From Acetatifactor sp. (GTDB lineage: Bacteria > Bacillota > Clostridia > Lachnospirales > Lachnospiraceae), in NCBI GenBank assembly GCA_022511425.1, contig JAFLRO010000001.1:33571-97570 (forward strand): a stretch of 64,000 nucleotides of DNA, written 5' to 3'. Position numbers and translations under genes: made by a program. Positions 43,534 to 53,416 of the stretch are shown here, one piece after another. The notes beneath the pieces were generated by a model, which did no database searches, was not told the origin of the DNA, and saw nothing but the letters and a program-made list of their open reading frames with translations. Position 1 is the first letter of the stretch. Every line of letters starts with the position of its first letter.

Positions 43534-44484
43534 ATGGAACACAACGGCAAGCAGATAAACGATCGTATCCTTGAAAATATTTCAAAAGTCATCGTGGGAA
43601 AGGAACAGACTGCAAGACTTCTTCTGACGGCGCTCTTGGCTGACGGCCACGTACTACTGGAGGATGTGCCCGGCACTGGCAAGACAAAGTTAGCGAAGAC
43701 TTTAGCAAAGACTATTGACGCGGCCTTTTCCAGAATTCAGTTCACCCCCGACCTTCTTCCCAGCGATATCACGGGTCTTAACATCTATGACCGCCGTGAA
43801 AATGAATTTGTGTTGCGCAGAGGTCCCGTCTTCACCAATATTCTGCTGGCGGACGAGATCAATCGCGCCACTCCAAGGACACAGGCGGGACTTCTGGAGT
43901 GTATGGAAGAACATCAGGTCACCATCGACGGCGAAACGCTGCCCCTTGACAGTCCCTTCTTTGTCATTGCAACGCAAAATCCGGTAGAGACTGCCGGTAC
44001 ATTTCCCTTGCCGGAAGCCCAGCTTGACCGCTTTGTCATGAAGCTTTCCATGGGATTGCCCGACAGGGAACAGGAACTTGCAATTTTGGACCGTTACATG
44101 GAGATTGAGCCATTAGACAACCTTACAAGTGTGCTGACATTAGAAGAACTGGCTAAAGCGCGCAGAGAAGCAAACAAGATATTTGTTCACACCTGTGTAA
44201 GAGAGTACTTGATTGATGTGGTGTCCGCCACCAGATCGGGAGCACAGGTAATCATGGGCGCAAGCCCCAGGGGAAGCCTGGCTTTACTTCGCTGTGCCAA
44301 GGCATATGCCTTTCTGGACGGGAGAGGATATGTGACGCCGGACGATATTAAAGCTCTGGCTGTGCCTGTGCTGGCACACCGCATTGTGCTGGGATTCGGC
44401 TCCGGAGGCCCGGACAGGGCAACGGCTCTGATAGAACGCATCCTTTCCACCACACCTGTACCCACTGAGGATTTCACTGCATGA
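43534..44484 (+). CDS. MoxR family AAA+ ATPase
   Basis: A 316-residue AAA+ chaperone. Walker A is EDVPGTGKTKLAKTLA, Walker B is ILLADEINRATPRTQ, and the arginine-finger region and VTPDDIKALAVPVLAHRI complete the fold. MoxR proteins help mature or load partners encoded next to them. The gene overlaps the DUF58 gene by four bases, a very common pair. The specific partner is unknown. Confidence 0.93.
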   Translation: MEHNGKQINDRILENISKVIVGKEQTARLLLTALLADGHVLLEDVPGTGKTKLAKTLAKTIDAAFSRIQFTPDLLPSDITGLNIYDRRENEFVLRRGPVFTNILLADEINRATPRTQAGLLECMEEHQVTIDGETLPLDSPFFVIATQNPVETAGTFPLPEAQLDRFVMKLSMGLPDREQELAILDRYMEIEPLDNLTSVLTLEELAKARREANKIFVHTCVREYLIDVVSATRSGAQVIMGASPRGSLALLRCAKAYAFLDGRGYVTPDDIKALAVPVLAHRIVLGFGSGGPDRATALIERILSTTPVPTEDFTA

Positions 44485-45599
44485 TCAAGATATTGATAAT
44501 CGGTATTCTGTTTTTTCTGCTCTACATGCTGCAGCTTAATGTGTACAAGCGTCTCTGGCACAAGAATCTGAACGTGAATCTCTCTTTTGCCAGAGACCAT
44601 ATTTTCCAAGGCGAGCAGGGCGAATTACAGGAGATTATAGAAAATAGAAAACACCTGCCCCTGGCTATGCTTAAGGTAAAATTTCAGACTGACAGAAACT
44701 TGGATTTCGGTTCCGCCAAAGGATCCCGCACCACAGATCAGTATTACCGCAATGACGTGTTTCGGATCGGTGGCGGTGAGAAAGTCACCCGCACCTTGAA
44801 ATTTCAGGGCAAAAAGCGGGGATATTACACTATTGAGGGAGCGGACCTGGTGGCGGCAGATCTGCTTTTGACAGCCAGTTTCGTGACAGAAGCGCAAACT
44901 CAGACCGCCCTTTATGTCTATCCTATGCCCTACGACAGCGAGGAACTGCGCCGGTCTCTGATCAGACTGAGCGGTGAGATTCTCACAAGACAGCACCTTC
45001 TAGAAGATCCCTTTGAGTTCCGTGGCATCCGTGAATACCAGCCCTATGATAATATGCGCACCATCAACTGGAAAGCCACAGCTAGGACGGGCGACCTGAA
45101 AGTCAACCGCAAGAACTATACTTCCTTAAAATACGTCCGCATCTTTTTTAATATTCAGGATGACGGCATTCTAAAGAAAGAAGACTGTGTGGAAGCCTGC
45201 CTCAGCATTGTGGCCGGAATCAGCAGCGGTTTCTTGAGCCAGGGCCTCCAGGTTTCCTGTCAGGGAAACGGAATGGATCTTGTGACAGAAAGCTATGTGA
45301 CCGTTCCTGCAAGAGGCGGTGAGGGTCAGATAGATAATATCTATCGAGCGCTGGCAAGAATTGATTTGGATAAGACACCGGTAAATTTTACTGAAACCTT
45401 CCGGGAAAAGATTCTCCTTCAGTCAGGTGACATGATCACCTGTTTTGTTGCGCCGAACCAGTATGATGACTTTCTTGAACTTCTCAGGGAATACCGGGAC
45501 AGCGGCAGGGATTATCGCTGGTTTTATCCGGTGTCCGGGAACAGTGATCCGGAGTTGCCCGGAGACCTAAAAAGCCATATCCAGATCATTCATATCTAA
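44481..45599 (+). CDS. DUF58 domain membrane protein
   Basis: A 372-residue protein with an N-terminal hydrophobic segment and the DUF58 signature DPFEFRGIREYQPYDNMRTINWKATART near residues 175-200. DUF58 proteins are partners of MoxR ATPases, often with a VWA-like fold. The start codon overlaps the MoxR stop. The role in envelope or protein maturation is inferred only from this association. Confidence 0.9.
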   Translation: MIKILIIGILFFLLYMLQLNVYKRLWHKNLNVNLSFARDHIFQGEQGELQEIIENRKHLPLAMLKVKFQTDRNLDFGSAKGSRTTDQYYRNDVFRIGGGEKVTRTLKFQGKKRGYYTIEGADLVAADLLLTASFVTEAQTQTALYVYPMPYDSEELRRSLIRLSGEILTRQHLLEDPFEFRGIREYQPYDNMRTINWKATARTGDLKVNRKNYTSLKYVRIFFNIQDDGILKKEDCVEACLSIVAGISSGFLSQGLQVSCQGNGMDLVTESYVTVPARGGEGQIDNIYRALARIDLDKTPVNFTETFREKILLQSGDMITCFVAPNQYDDFLELLREYRDSGRDYRWFYPVSGNSDPELPGDLKSHIQIIHI

Positions 45600-45605
45600 A
45601 CACCC

Positions 45606-46895
45606 ATGAAGGGAAAGAGAACAGCATATATGAGATTCAGAAAACTTGACCTATTGCACGAATTTCTTGCAGAACAGATGAACCATTGGCTGCTGTTTCC
45701 GGCAGTTCTTATGGTCATGGGCTTGTCAGGCGCTTACTTGCGGCGCGGCACGCCTAACATATTGTTATGGGTACTGTGCGGACTTTTGCCTCCCTTATTT
45801 TTTCTTGTGAGAGATAGGGTCAGGCATTTTTTCCCCTTTCTGCTGCTGCATATAGCAGTGGCTGCTCCGGCTTTTCTTTTCCCTTTTAGAAACTCTATTG
45901 AGCGTTTTATTTGTGCTGCTTGCAGCATAGGATACTTGCTCCATTCCTTTTATGTCCGCATGAAGGGAAAAAGTCCTTACACAGCTTCTTTTCATCCCGG
46001 TGTGGGCATCATCCTGGCTATTATCTCTATCATACTGCAGCATTATCAGGGGGAGAAAGGTTGGGATATTTACTATGTGATTTCCCTGGCAGCTTCACTT
46101 GCGATATATGCCTTGGTCATGTACATCCAACAATACAAGGATTTTCTTGCAATCAATGAGAGCAGTACGGGATTTCTGCCCGCTGCGGAAATGTTCCGTT
46201 CGGGATTTCTGTTAGTACTTTTCTATGTAATCCCGGGTGCCTTCTTGTTGATCCTCTGTGCAAGCATTGGTGATTTGGAGAATTTCTGGGCTGCAGTCAA
46301 AAACAGGTTGATTTTATTGTTGCGCAGTTTGTTCACCCGTTTCAATCAGGAGGGTCAGTTGGCAGACCCCTTACCCGATACGGAAATGCCTTTGGAAGAG
46401 TTTACGCCTCAGATAATGGATGCTTCAAAAACCTGGATGATATGGCGTGTTCTGGAAATAATTGCTTTTGTTGTTATGTCTCTGGCACTGGTGATTTTCC
46501 TGGTATGGGCAACAATTGCTGTGATACAGTTTATTCGCAGCCGATTTGCTCATGGCTTTCGCCATAAAAAGAATGTCCGGGATGATGAGGAGGATATTGA
46601 TTTTCGGGAAAAATGTGAGATGGAATCAATCCCGTTTCGAAGACGCCGCTTGACGGAGTTTTTAAGCCCCGCCCAACGGATCAGAAGATTATATAAGAAA
46701 AGGCTGCTTGCCGATGTGCAGTTCCTGGCGGACGGCAACCTGCAAAGACTCGGCCTGCTCACCCCCAAGGAATGCGGGGAACGCCTGGAGGAGCAGCAGA
46801 TGGCGCGAATTTATGAACAGGTACGGTATTCTGATAAAGAAGCCACCCATGACACACTGCGGCAGATGAAAAACTCACTGCAGCAAAAGAATTGA
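45606..46895 (+). CDS. membrane protein of the MoxR-DUF58 operon (DUF4129-like)
   Basis: A 429-residue protein with about seven membrane segments in the first 230 residues, another near 290, and a soluble basic tail. The tail pattern RIRRLYKKRLL ... TPKECGERLEE ... QVRYSD resembles DUF4129 domains seen after transglutaminases in such operons, but no transglutaminase triad is visible. It follows DUF58 by six bases. The family call for the tail is tentative. Confidence 0.75.
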   Translation: MKGKRTAYMRFRKLDLLHEFLAEQMNHWLLFPAVLMVMGLSGAYLRRGTPNILLWVLCGLLPPLFFLVRDRVRHFFPFLLLHIAVAAPAFLFPFRNSIERFICAACSIGYLLHSFYVRMKGKSPYTASFHPGVGIILAIISIILQHYQGEKGWDIYYVISLAASLAIYALVMYIQQYKDFLAINESSTGFLPAAEMFRSGFLLVLFYVIPGAFLLILCASIGDLENFWAAVKNRLILLLRSLFTRFNQEGQLADPLPDTEMPLEEFTPQIMDASKTWMIWRVLEIIAFVVMSLALVIFLVWATIAVIQFIRSRFAHGFRHKKNVRDDEEDIDFREKCEMESIPFRRRRLTEFLSPAQRIRRLYKKRLLADVQFLADGNLQRLGLLTPKECGERLEEQQMARIYEQVRYSDKEATHDTLRQMKNSLQQKN

Positions 46896-46953
46896 TTTTT
46901 TGATATGGGGCTTAATTTCTCTAAAGATATCATTTCTCCAAAGGAGACTCATT

Positions 46954-48858
46954 ATGTTTGACAAACTTGCACTCTCAGACGATATATTATTAAAGATTGA
47001 AAAGCCGGAGCGCTATATTGGTCACGAGGTCAATTCCGTGGTCAAGGATTTAAGCGCGGTTCGCGTGCGTTTTGCCATGTGTTTTCCCGACGTCTATGAA
47101 ATCGGCATGTCACATTTGGGCATTCAGATTCTCTATGATATGTTCAATTCCATGCCCGATGTTTGGTGTGAGAGAGTTTATTCTCCCTGGGTGGATCTGG
47201 ACGCCATTATGAGAGAACAGAAGATTCCGTTGTTCGCCCTGGAATCCCAGGATCCTATAAAGAATTTTGACTTTCTTGGCATCACCATCCAGTACGAAAT
47301 GTGCTATACCAATATCCTTCAGGTGTTGGATCTGGCTCAGATTCCTTTAAACGCCGCTGACCGGGGAGAGGATTGCCCTATTGTGATCGGCGGTGGACCC
47401 TGTACCTACAACCCGGAGCCGCTGGCGGACTTTTTCGATATCTTTTACATAGGCGAGGGAGAGACCCAGTATGAAAATCTATTAAACCTCTACAAGGAAT
47501 GTAAGGATAAAGGTCTGGGAAGAAAAGAGTTCCTTCGCAGGACAGCCAAGGAGATACCCGGCATGTATGTGCCCTGTTTTTATGAGGCTTCGTACAATGA
47601 GGACGGTACGTTGAAAAGCTTTGCACCTACAGAAAATGACATCCCTGTCATCATCCGCAAGGAGATTGTTTCAGACATGTCAGATGCCTGTTACCCCATG
47701 AAGCCCGTGGTGCCATTTATCAAGATTACACAGGACAGAGTAGTACTGGAAATTCAGCGGGGTTGTATCCGCGGATGCCGCTTCTGTCAGGCCGGGCAGC
47801 TCTATCGGCCCATTCGTGAGCGGGATGTGGACACCCTGAAACAATATGCTCTAGAAATGCTGAAAAACACCGGTCAGGAGGAAATCTCGCTGAGTTCCTT
47901 AAGCTCCAGCGACTACTCAAAGCTTCCTGAGCTGGTGAATTTCCTAATTGAGGAGTGCTCCAGACAACACACCAATATTTCACTGCCTTCTCTGCGTATT
48001 GATGCCTTTTCCCTGGATGTGATGAGCAAGGTTCAGGATGTGAAAAAATCCAGTCTCACCTTTGCTCCGGAAGCGGGCAGTCAGAGGCTTAGAAACGTGA
48101 TAAATAAGGGGTTGACGGAGGATGTGATCCTGAAAGGAGCGGCACTTGCCTTTGAGGGCGGCTGGACCAGGGTAAAGCTTTATTTCATGCTGGGATTGCC
48201 CACGGAGACGGAAGAAGACATCCGGGGCATCGCGGATCTTTCCAATAAGATTGCCGCTGTGTTTTTTGAGACTGTTCCCAAGGAGAAGCGGGTAAACGGT
48301 AAAGTCCAGATTGTGGCAAGCACTTCCTTTTTTGTGCCGAAACCCTTTACTCCCTTCCAGTGGGCTGGGCAGTGCACGAAGGAGGAGTTTCTCCACAAGG
48401 CCTACCTGACCAGGACTGCCATATCTGAGCAGCTGAATCAAAAGAGCATCAAGTATAACTGGCATGAAGCTGATGCCAGCGTTATGGAAGGAGTGCTGGC
48501 AAGGGGCGACAGAAGGCTGTGTCAGGTAATCAGGAAGGTTTATGAGAAGGGCAGTTTTTACGATGCCTGGAGCGAATATTACGACAATGCCAGATGGCTG
48601 GAAACCATGGCTGAGTGTGGTTTGACACCGGAATTTTATACTCACAGAGAGCGGCCAACGGATGAGCATTTACCATGGGATTTCATTGACTGCGGAGTCA
48701 GTAAGGAGTTTTTGAAGCGGGAATGGGAGAGGGCGAAGCGGGAGGAGGTCTCTGAGAACTGTAAAGTGAAATGCCAGGGGTGCGGTGCGGCAGGATTTGG
48801 GTGCGGGATTTGTGTTGTGCCGCGAGTAGAAAGAGTTGCTATGGATGCAGGGTGTTGA
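46954..48858 (+). CDS. TIGR03960 family B12-binding radical SAM protein
   Basis: A 634-residue protein. The cluster-binding motif is RGCIRGCRFC near residue 270, with the usual CxxxCxxC spacing, after a B12-binding-like N-terminal domain (MSHLGIQILYDMF, IGGGPCTYNPEP). The C-terminus has an extra cysteine-rich stretch (KCQGCGAAGFGCGICVV). The reaction is not established to my knowledge. It is followed by TIGR03936 and RNase E/G, its customary neighbours. AAAGGAG supports ATG 46954. Confidence 0.92.
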   Translation: MFDKLALSDDILLKIEKPERYIGHEVNSVVKDLSAVRVRFAMCFPDVYEIGMSHLGIQILYDMFNSMPDVWCERVYSPWVDLDAIMREQKIPLFALESQDPIKNFDFLGITIQYEMCYTNILQVLDLAQIPLNAADRGEDCPIVIGGGPCTYNPEPLADFFDIFYIGEGETQYENLLNLYKECKDKGLGRKEFLRRTAKEIPGMYVPCFYEASYNEDGTLKSFAPTENDIPVIIRKEIVSDMSDACYPMKPVVPFIKITQDRVVLEIQRGCIRGCRFCQAGQLYRPIRERDVDTLKQYALEMLKNTGQEEISLSSLSSSDYSKLPELVNFLIEECSRQHTNISLPSLRIDAFSLDVMSKVQDVKKSSLTFAPEAGSQRLRNVINKGLTEDVILKGAALAFEGGWTRVKLYFMLGLPTETEEDIRGIADLSNKIAAVFFETVPKEKRVNGKVQIVASTSFFVPKPFTPFQWAGQCTKEEFLHKAYLTRTAISEQLNQKSIKYNWHEADASVMEGVLARGDRRLCQVIRKVYEKGSFYDAWSEYYDNARWLETMAECGLTPEFYTHRERPTDEHLPWDFIDCGVSKEFLKREWERAKREEVSENCKVKCQGCGAAGFGCGICVVPRVERVAMDAGC

Positions 48859-48875
48859 TTTTATCTGAGAGTTAC

Positions 48876-49004
48876 GGCAACGTGCGGCGGCATGCCTATG
48901 TGCACGCGGCAACGCTCCGCTGAACTAACTGCCAACTTTAGTGGGCATGTCGGCATAAGTGCGCCGCTGAATTGTGCTCATAGGCATGCCCGCCGCGCGT
49001 TGCC
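48876..49004. repeat. 129-base compound inverted repeat between TIGR03960 and TIGR03936 genes
   Basis: The outer arms, 48876-48905 and 48974-49004, are near-exact complements with about one gap and two or three mismatches (GGCAACGTGCGGCGG and its partner). The internal 68 bases carry a further CCGCTGAA direct repeat and GCGG/CCGC pairings. The region has much higher G+C than the surrounding gap. No transposase or T-run is attached. Confidence 0.75.
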
Positions 49005-49152
49005 TGTATGCTGAATTTCATGAAATATAGAGGTCGGATTATTGCTATACTTATTCTGACAGCTCAAACAGAAAAATGTATTATTCCTTATTAGCAGTAA
49101 GGGATATTATCCATAAATACATTGTAGCAAGTAGGAAGGATTATAGAACGGC

Positions 49153-50031
49153 ATGAAGCTTCGTATAAAATTTAAAAAATATGGCCCGGTGCGATTTATA
49201 GGGCATTTGGATGTGATGCGTTTTTTCCAGAAGGCAATACGTCGGGCGGGGATTGATGTGACGTACAGTACGGGGTTTAGTCCTCACCAGATCATGTCTT
49301 TTGCTGCGCCTTTGGGAGTTGGGCTTACCAGCAATGGGGAGTATATGGATATTCAGGTAAATTCGCTTCCGGCACCTGGGAATGGACTTACAGCTTGTCA
49401 GGTGTTGGTGGAGCAGTTGAATTCTGCAAGTGTAAAGGGGTTGGATGTGGTATCGGCCAGGGTACTGCCGGAGACAGCGGGTAATGCCATGGCGAGTGTG
49501 GCGGCAGCTTCCTATACTGTTAGATTCCGTGAGGGCAGGGAGCCACGTATGCTTAGAGATATTGCAAGTTTTTCGGAATCTTCAGCAGCTTCAGAAGATT
49601 TCGTAACTTCAGTAGCCTCAGTGGTTTCAGAAGTTCCAGATACTTCGTTATGCAGGAAATCCATACGGGATGCTGTCAGATCCTTCTTGGAGAGGGATGA
49701 TATTCTGATTACTAAGGAGACGAAGAAGGGAACAAGGGAGGTAAATCTTCGTCCGGGTATCTATGAACTCACCTGGGAGAAGGATGCCTTTTATATGCTG
49801 GTGGATGCCTCCAGTGCAGGAAATATCAAGCCCATACAGGTGATTACCGCGTTGCTTGCAGACTGCGGAGAAACACTGCAGGAGAATGCCCTGTTGATCA
49901 CACGGGAAGACTTGTTCACGGATAATAATGTCATGGAGAACGATGTGACGGAGGGTGATACCAGGAATTTTATCTCCCTGGGAGAGATTGGCTGGGAGCA
50001 TGTTGACGTCGCAAGCGGAGGTGTTAGATGA
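49153..50031 (+). CDS. TIGR03936 family radical SAM-associated protein (DUF2344)
   Basis: A 292-residue protein starting KLRIKFKKYGPVRFIGHLDVMRFFQKA, the DUF2344 hallmark. STGFSPHQIMSFAAPLGVGL follows. It is thought to act with the adjacent radical SAM protein, but its function is unknown. A Ser- and Val-rich repeat-like stretch near 130-160 is unusual. Its end overlaps the RNase E/G start by four bases. Confidence 0.92.
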   Translation: MKLRIKFKKYGPVRFIGHLDVMRFFQKAIRRAGIDVTYSTGFSPHQIMSFAAPLGVGLTSNGEYMDIQVNSLPAPGNGLTACQVLVEQLNSASVKGLDVVSARVLPETAGNAMASVAAASYTVRFREGREPRMLRDIASFSESSAASEDFVTSVASVVSEVPDTSLCRKSIRDAVRSFLERDDILITKETKKGTREVNLRPGIYELTWEKDAFYMLVDASSAGNIKPIQVITALLADCGETLQENALLITREDLFTDNNVMENDVTEGDTRNFISLGEIGWEHVDVASGGVR

Positions 50032-51374
50032 GCCGCAATATTCCCGCAAAGCACTCTGTCACTATCACGGATAATGAGCGCGGTCTGCGGGATACCGAGA
50101 GTGGAAAACTGATTTTTACCGAGTACAGAGGCCGTAGGTGCGCCTTGCTTCTGAGGGGCGGAAGGCTCACTGCGGCTTCCTTCCTTACAGATACCGACGT
50201 AAACGCTATTGGCGCTATTTACATCGGTAAAATAAAAAATATTGCAAGAAATATAGATGCCTGTTTTGTGGAAATAGGAGAAGGTCAAATCTGCTTTCTT
50301 CCCCTGAAGAAGGCCGCCACCCCTTTCCTGACAAACCGCACCTACGACGGCCGTCTGTTGGAAGGGGACGAACTGCTGGTACAAATAGAGCGGGATGCCC
50401 AAAAGACTAAGCAGCCTTCCGTTACTGCTAATATCTCCATATCCAACGATTATTTTGCCCTTATGCTGGGGTCCACCCGTTTGGGCTTTTCTGCAAAGCT
50501 GGAGCGGAATAGAAAGGAGGCTCTCGTAAGGCTTTTCACAGAAAAGGCAATACTGCGCGACGGCTGTCTGATGAATGATCCGTCAGCCCTGTTGAACATG
50601 AACAGCAGAGAGGAGCTTTTAGCCTGGAAACAGTCCGGCATAGACCTTCCTCCCGTTGGTGCCATCGCAAGAACCCGACTGGGTGAGGAACAAGTCAATG
50701 CAGACATTGTCCTGAATAATTTCTTCCAGCTTACAGAACAAATGTGTCATCTGCTGCAAACAGCCCTTACCAGAAGTTGCTATACATGTCTGCTGACAGC
50801 TCCTGCACCATGGGAGGCTGTTATTAATAGCTTAGCTTTTCCGGAGGAATACCGGGAAATTGTCACCGATAGCCCTGAACTGTATCAGGAGCTGGATGCC
50901 TATTGTCATGCGCACCTGCCGGAGAAGGAACTACGCCTGTATCAGGACAACCATCTTTCCCTTGCAAATCTCTATTCCTTGGAAACACGCCTTGATACGG
51001 CCTTAAAGCCAAGGGTATGGCTGAAATCAGGAGGATACCTGGTCATCGAGCCCACGGAAGCTTTGACTGTCATCGACGTGAACTCTGGCAAGAATGATAC
51101 AGGCCGGAATGCGACAGAAGCTCTGCGAAAACTAAACCACGAGGCTGCCGAAGAGATTGCCCTTCAACTCAGACTTCGAAATCTTTCCGGTATCATTCTG
51201 GTTGATTTTATCAACATGGCAAACCAGAAGAGCGGAATAGAGCTCTTAGAGCATCTGCGTGAGCTGGTTCGTTTCGATAGGGTCAAGACCACCGTAGTGG
51301 ACATCACGCCACTTGGCCTCGTAGAAATCACCCGCAAGAAAACAAGCCCGCCCCTGGCGGAACAATTTGATTGA
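50028..51374 (+). CDS. ribonuclease E/G family endoribonuclease
   Basis: A 448-residue ribonuclease. The S1-like domain contains YIGKIKNIARNIDACFVEIGEG, and the DNase I-like catalytic part has TVIDVNSGKND and GIILVDFINM with the two catalytic aspartates. It ends ITRKKTSPPLAEQ. The length and lack of a long C-terminal tail fit RNase G. In related genomes rplU-prp-rpmA-obgE follow; here they do not, and the rpmA-obgE block is inverted 12 kb away. Confidence 0.92.
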   Translation: MSRNIPAKHSVTITDNERGLRDTESGKLIFTEYRGRRCALLLRGGRLTAASFLTDTDVNAIGAIYIGKIKNIARNIDACFVEIGEGQICFLPLKKAATPFLTNRTYDGRLLEGDELLVQIERDAQKTKQPSVTANISISNDYFALMLGSTRLGFSAKLERNRKEALVRLFTEKAILRDGCLMNDPSALLNMNSREELLAWKQSGIDLPPVGAIARTRLGEEQVNADIVLNNFFQLTEQMCHLLQTALTRSCYTCLLTAPAPWEAVINSLAFPEEYREIVTDSPELYQELDAYCHAHLPEKELRLYQDNHLSLANLYSLETRLDTALKPRVWLKSGGYLVIEPTEALTVIDVNSGKNDTGRNATEALRKLNHEAAEEIALQLRLRNLSGIILVDFINMANQKSGIELLEHLRELVRFDRVKTTVVDITPLGLVEITRKKTSPPLAEQFD

Positions 51375-51504
51375 TATGCCTAACTAAGAACCATTAAAAT
51401 GAGAAAATATATTACTTTAGCAAGCTTGCAGACAAGCTCCAGCGCGGAGTAGAGAGTACAGAAAAATAATTGTTATGATAGTTACCTACACGAAAGGCAA
51501 GAAC

Positions 51505-52068
51505 ATGGAATGTATCAGATTTGAAAAGGTAAGAGACGGAAAATATTTAAAGAATTACGAGATAACCTACCTGAACAGGCAGGGTAAAGAAAAGAAATAC
51601 GAGATTGTGAGCCGCCGGGAGCTGAGCGGTGTGGAAGATCTGGGTGCAAAGCCCAGTGGCGTCTCCATCGTGGCGACCTGTCAGGACAAACTGCTGTTGC
51701 TCCACGAATTTCGCATGGGTGTGAACCGTAGTATCTACAATCTCTGCGCTGGAATGCTGGAGCCAGGTGAAACGCTAGAAGACTGCATCGCCAGAGAGCT
51801 GATGGAAGAGACCGGTATGCGGTTGATCCGCATCAAAAAAATCCTTCCGCCATCCTTTGCCGCGGTTGCCATCTCCGATACCACTACATATATCGCCTTT
51901 GCAGAGGTGGAAGGCGAACCCTGCAGCAGCGGAAACTCTGCCAATGAAGAGATCCAAGCCGACCTTTACAGCCAGGAACAAGTAAAAGCACTGCTTGAGA
52001 CCGCAGAATTCAGTTCACGAGCCCAGATGGCAGCTTATTATTTTACAGAAATTAATGATTTTTTCTGA
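51505..52068 (+). CDS. Nudix hydrolase (ADP-sugar pyrophosphatase-like)
   Basis: A 187-residue enzyme. The Nudix box is GMLEPGETLEDCIARELMEE, with the REL(M)EE core. The N-terminal beta-rich region and NLCAGMLEPGE match ADP-ribose pyrophosphatases, so hydrolysis of an ADP-sugar is likely but not proved. AAAGG lies before ATG 51505; the ORF-track start at 51475 has no site. It is monocistronic. Confidence 0.88.
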   Translation: MECIRFEKVRDGKYLKNYEITYLNRQGKEKKYEIVSRRELSGVEDLGAKPSGVSIVATCQDKLLLLHEFRMGVNRSIYNLCAGMLEPGETLEDCIARELMEETGMRLIRIKKILPPSFAAVAISDTTTYIAFAEVEGEPCSSGNSANEEIQADLYSQEQVKALLETAEFSSRAQMAAYYFTEINDFF

Positions 52069-52327
52069 CCATTTAATGGTTTTAAATGATTAGATAGATA
52101 AATATAACACTCTATATTATGATCGACAATAATAAATTATCTAATAATGCTTGATTGAAAATTGGGAACAGGTATGCTACTGGGGAGATAGATGCAACTA
52201 TGCGCAAAACAACAGTTTAACGAATAGTTGGCTCGGTAACAATATATATTATTGAAATAATTTGCCTAATTTCATTGCATATAATAGGCTGTAATATGCT
52301 TATTAGTAAGTATTTAATGCTAAAATT

Positions 52328-53278
52328 TTATTCTATAATGTCCAAAAATTCATCCATCATTGTATCAGTATCCATATACCATGCCTTTTTTTCAGAGCTT
52401 GTAAGGTATGCGTTGTCTGAATTAATATATGGTTGATAAATTCGAGTGATTGCCACTGGTTTTTTCAAGATATCATTAACTTTTTCCAAGGGTGCTTCAT
52501 ATTTTATACATAATTCGTCTGATAATTTATTTTGATGAAAAAACCACTCTATATAATCTTTAGAAAAATTCTTATATTCCGGTAATGTAATTGAATTAAA
52601 TTCTTGCTCAGAAAAAATATGTTTAGCGAGTATAAGCAATCCATATGCATTTTGACATTGTATTTTCATATATGCTGCAATATTCATTTTATTATAACTT
52701 TCACATACATTTTGTAAGTTTTTGGATAATCCGGAAACATCGTGTTCCATAATCGCCAATAAACAGGAAATCACTGAGCGTTCCCACATTGGTTGCTTTG
52801 ATTTAGCATATTTTTCTGCTTTTGCTGTTACTTTGTCCTTCGCATATGGCGCATTATCCTCATTATTATATAACAGACAAAGCAGTATATTAATTCCATT
52901 GACATTCATCGCATAACCATTTGATGAAAGCGGCAATTCCTTTGGAAGTATTCTATAAATATTATCTATTTCTGTACATGACAACAAATCTAACAAAGGC
53001 CATAGCCTATTACAATGGTCACAACCGCTGGAACTACATGGCAGAAGCTTAACTTTCGCTGCGTGATAAAATACACTCTTTAATGTAGCAAAATCATTTC
53101 CTTTTAATGCGTCCACAATTTGATTCTCATACACAGCCTGTAAGTATGTATGGTTTGCATAAATAGCATATAAAATCTTCTTAATGTATGTCGGACTGTT
53201 TTCACCGTATTTCTCTTTTGTATTTTCGCTGCATTCAAGTATTTTATTCATGTATTTATCAATTTCTGCATTTAACAA
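52328..53278 (-). CDS. A+T-rich orphan protein of unknown function
   Basis: A 316-residue, largely helical soluble protein I do not recognise. Codon use and base composition are visibly more A+T-rich than the neighbours. It contains a cysteine group (PCSSSGCDHC) near residue 90. The only good ribosome binding site, AGGAGG at 53288-53293, is nine bases before a TTG at 53278; ATG 53308 has none, so TTG is preferred. The A+T-rich gene and its flanks suggest transfer. A role as, for example, an immunity protein is possible but not supported by a motif. Confidence 0.65.
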   Translation of the reverse strand: MLNAEIDKYMNKILECSENTKEKYGENSPTYIKKILYAIYANHTYLQAVYENQIVDALKGNDFATLKSVFYHAAKVKLLPCSSSGCDHCNRLWPLLDLLSCTEIDNIYRILPKELPLSSNGYAMNVNGINILLCLLYNNEDNAPYAKDKVTAKAEKYAKSKQPMWERSVISCLLAIMEHDVSGLSKNLQNVCESYNKMNIAAYMKIQCQNAYGLLILAKHIFSEQEFNSITLPEYKNFSKDYIEWFFHQNKLSDELCIKYEAPLEKVNDILKKPVAITRIYQPYINSDNAYLTSSEKKAWYMDTDTMMDEFLDIIE

Positions 53279-53322
53279 GAATGATTTCCTCCTAAGTTCC
53301 ATGAACATTTAATTTCAAGAAC

Positions 53323-53360
53323 AAGGGATCAAAGTGAATTTGACCTTTGATCCCTTTTCA
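53323..53360. terminator. terminator between the flotillin gene and the A+T-rich orphan
   Basis: A perfect 12-bp stem, AAGGGATCAAAG / CTTTGATCCCTT, with a ten-base loop. T-run is better on the plus strand (TTTTCA) than on the minus strand, but the flotillin gene ends about 57 bases away on the minus strand. Confidence 0.75.
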
Positions 53361-53416
53361 CACGTACTAATTAATCTATATTATTTATTTGTGCTCTCCC
53401 TATCACTACTCTCCTG

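Noticed and set aside
52328-53308. Calling the orphan an Imm49-type immunity protein
   Set aside because: Only size and context suggest it; no diagnostic residues were recognised.
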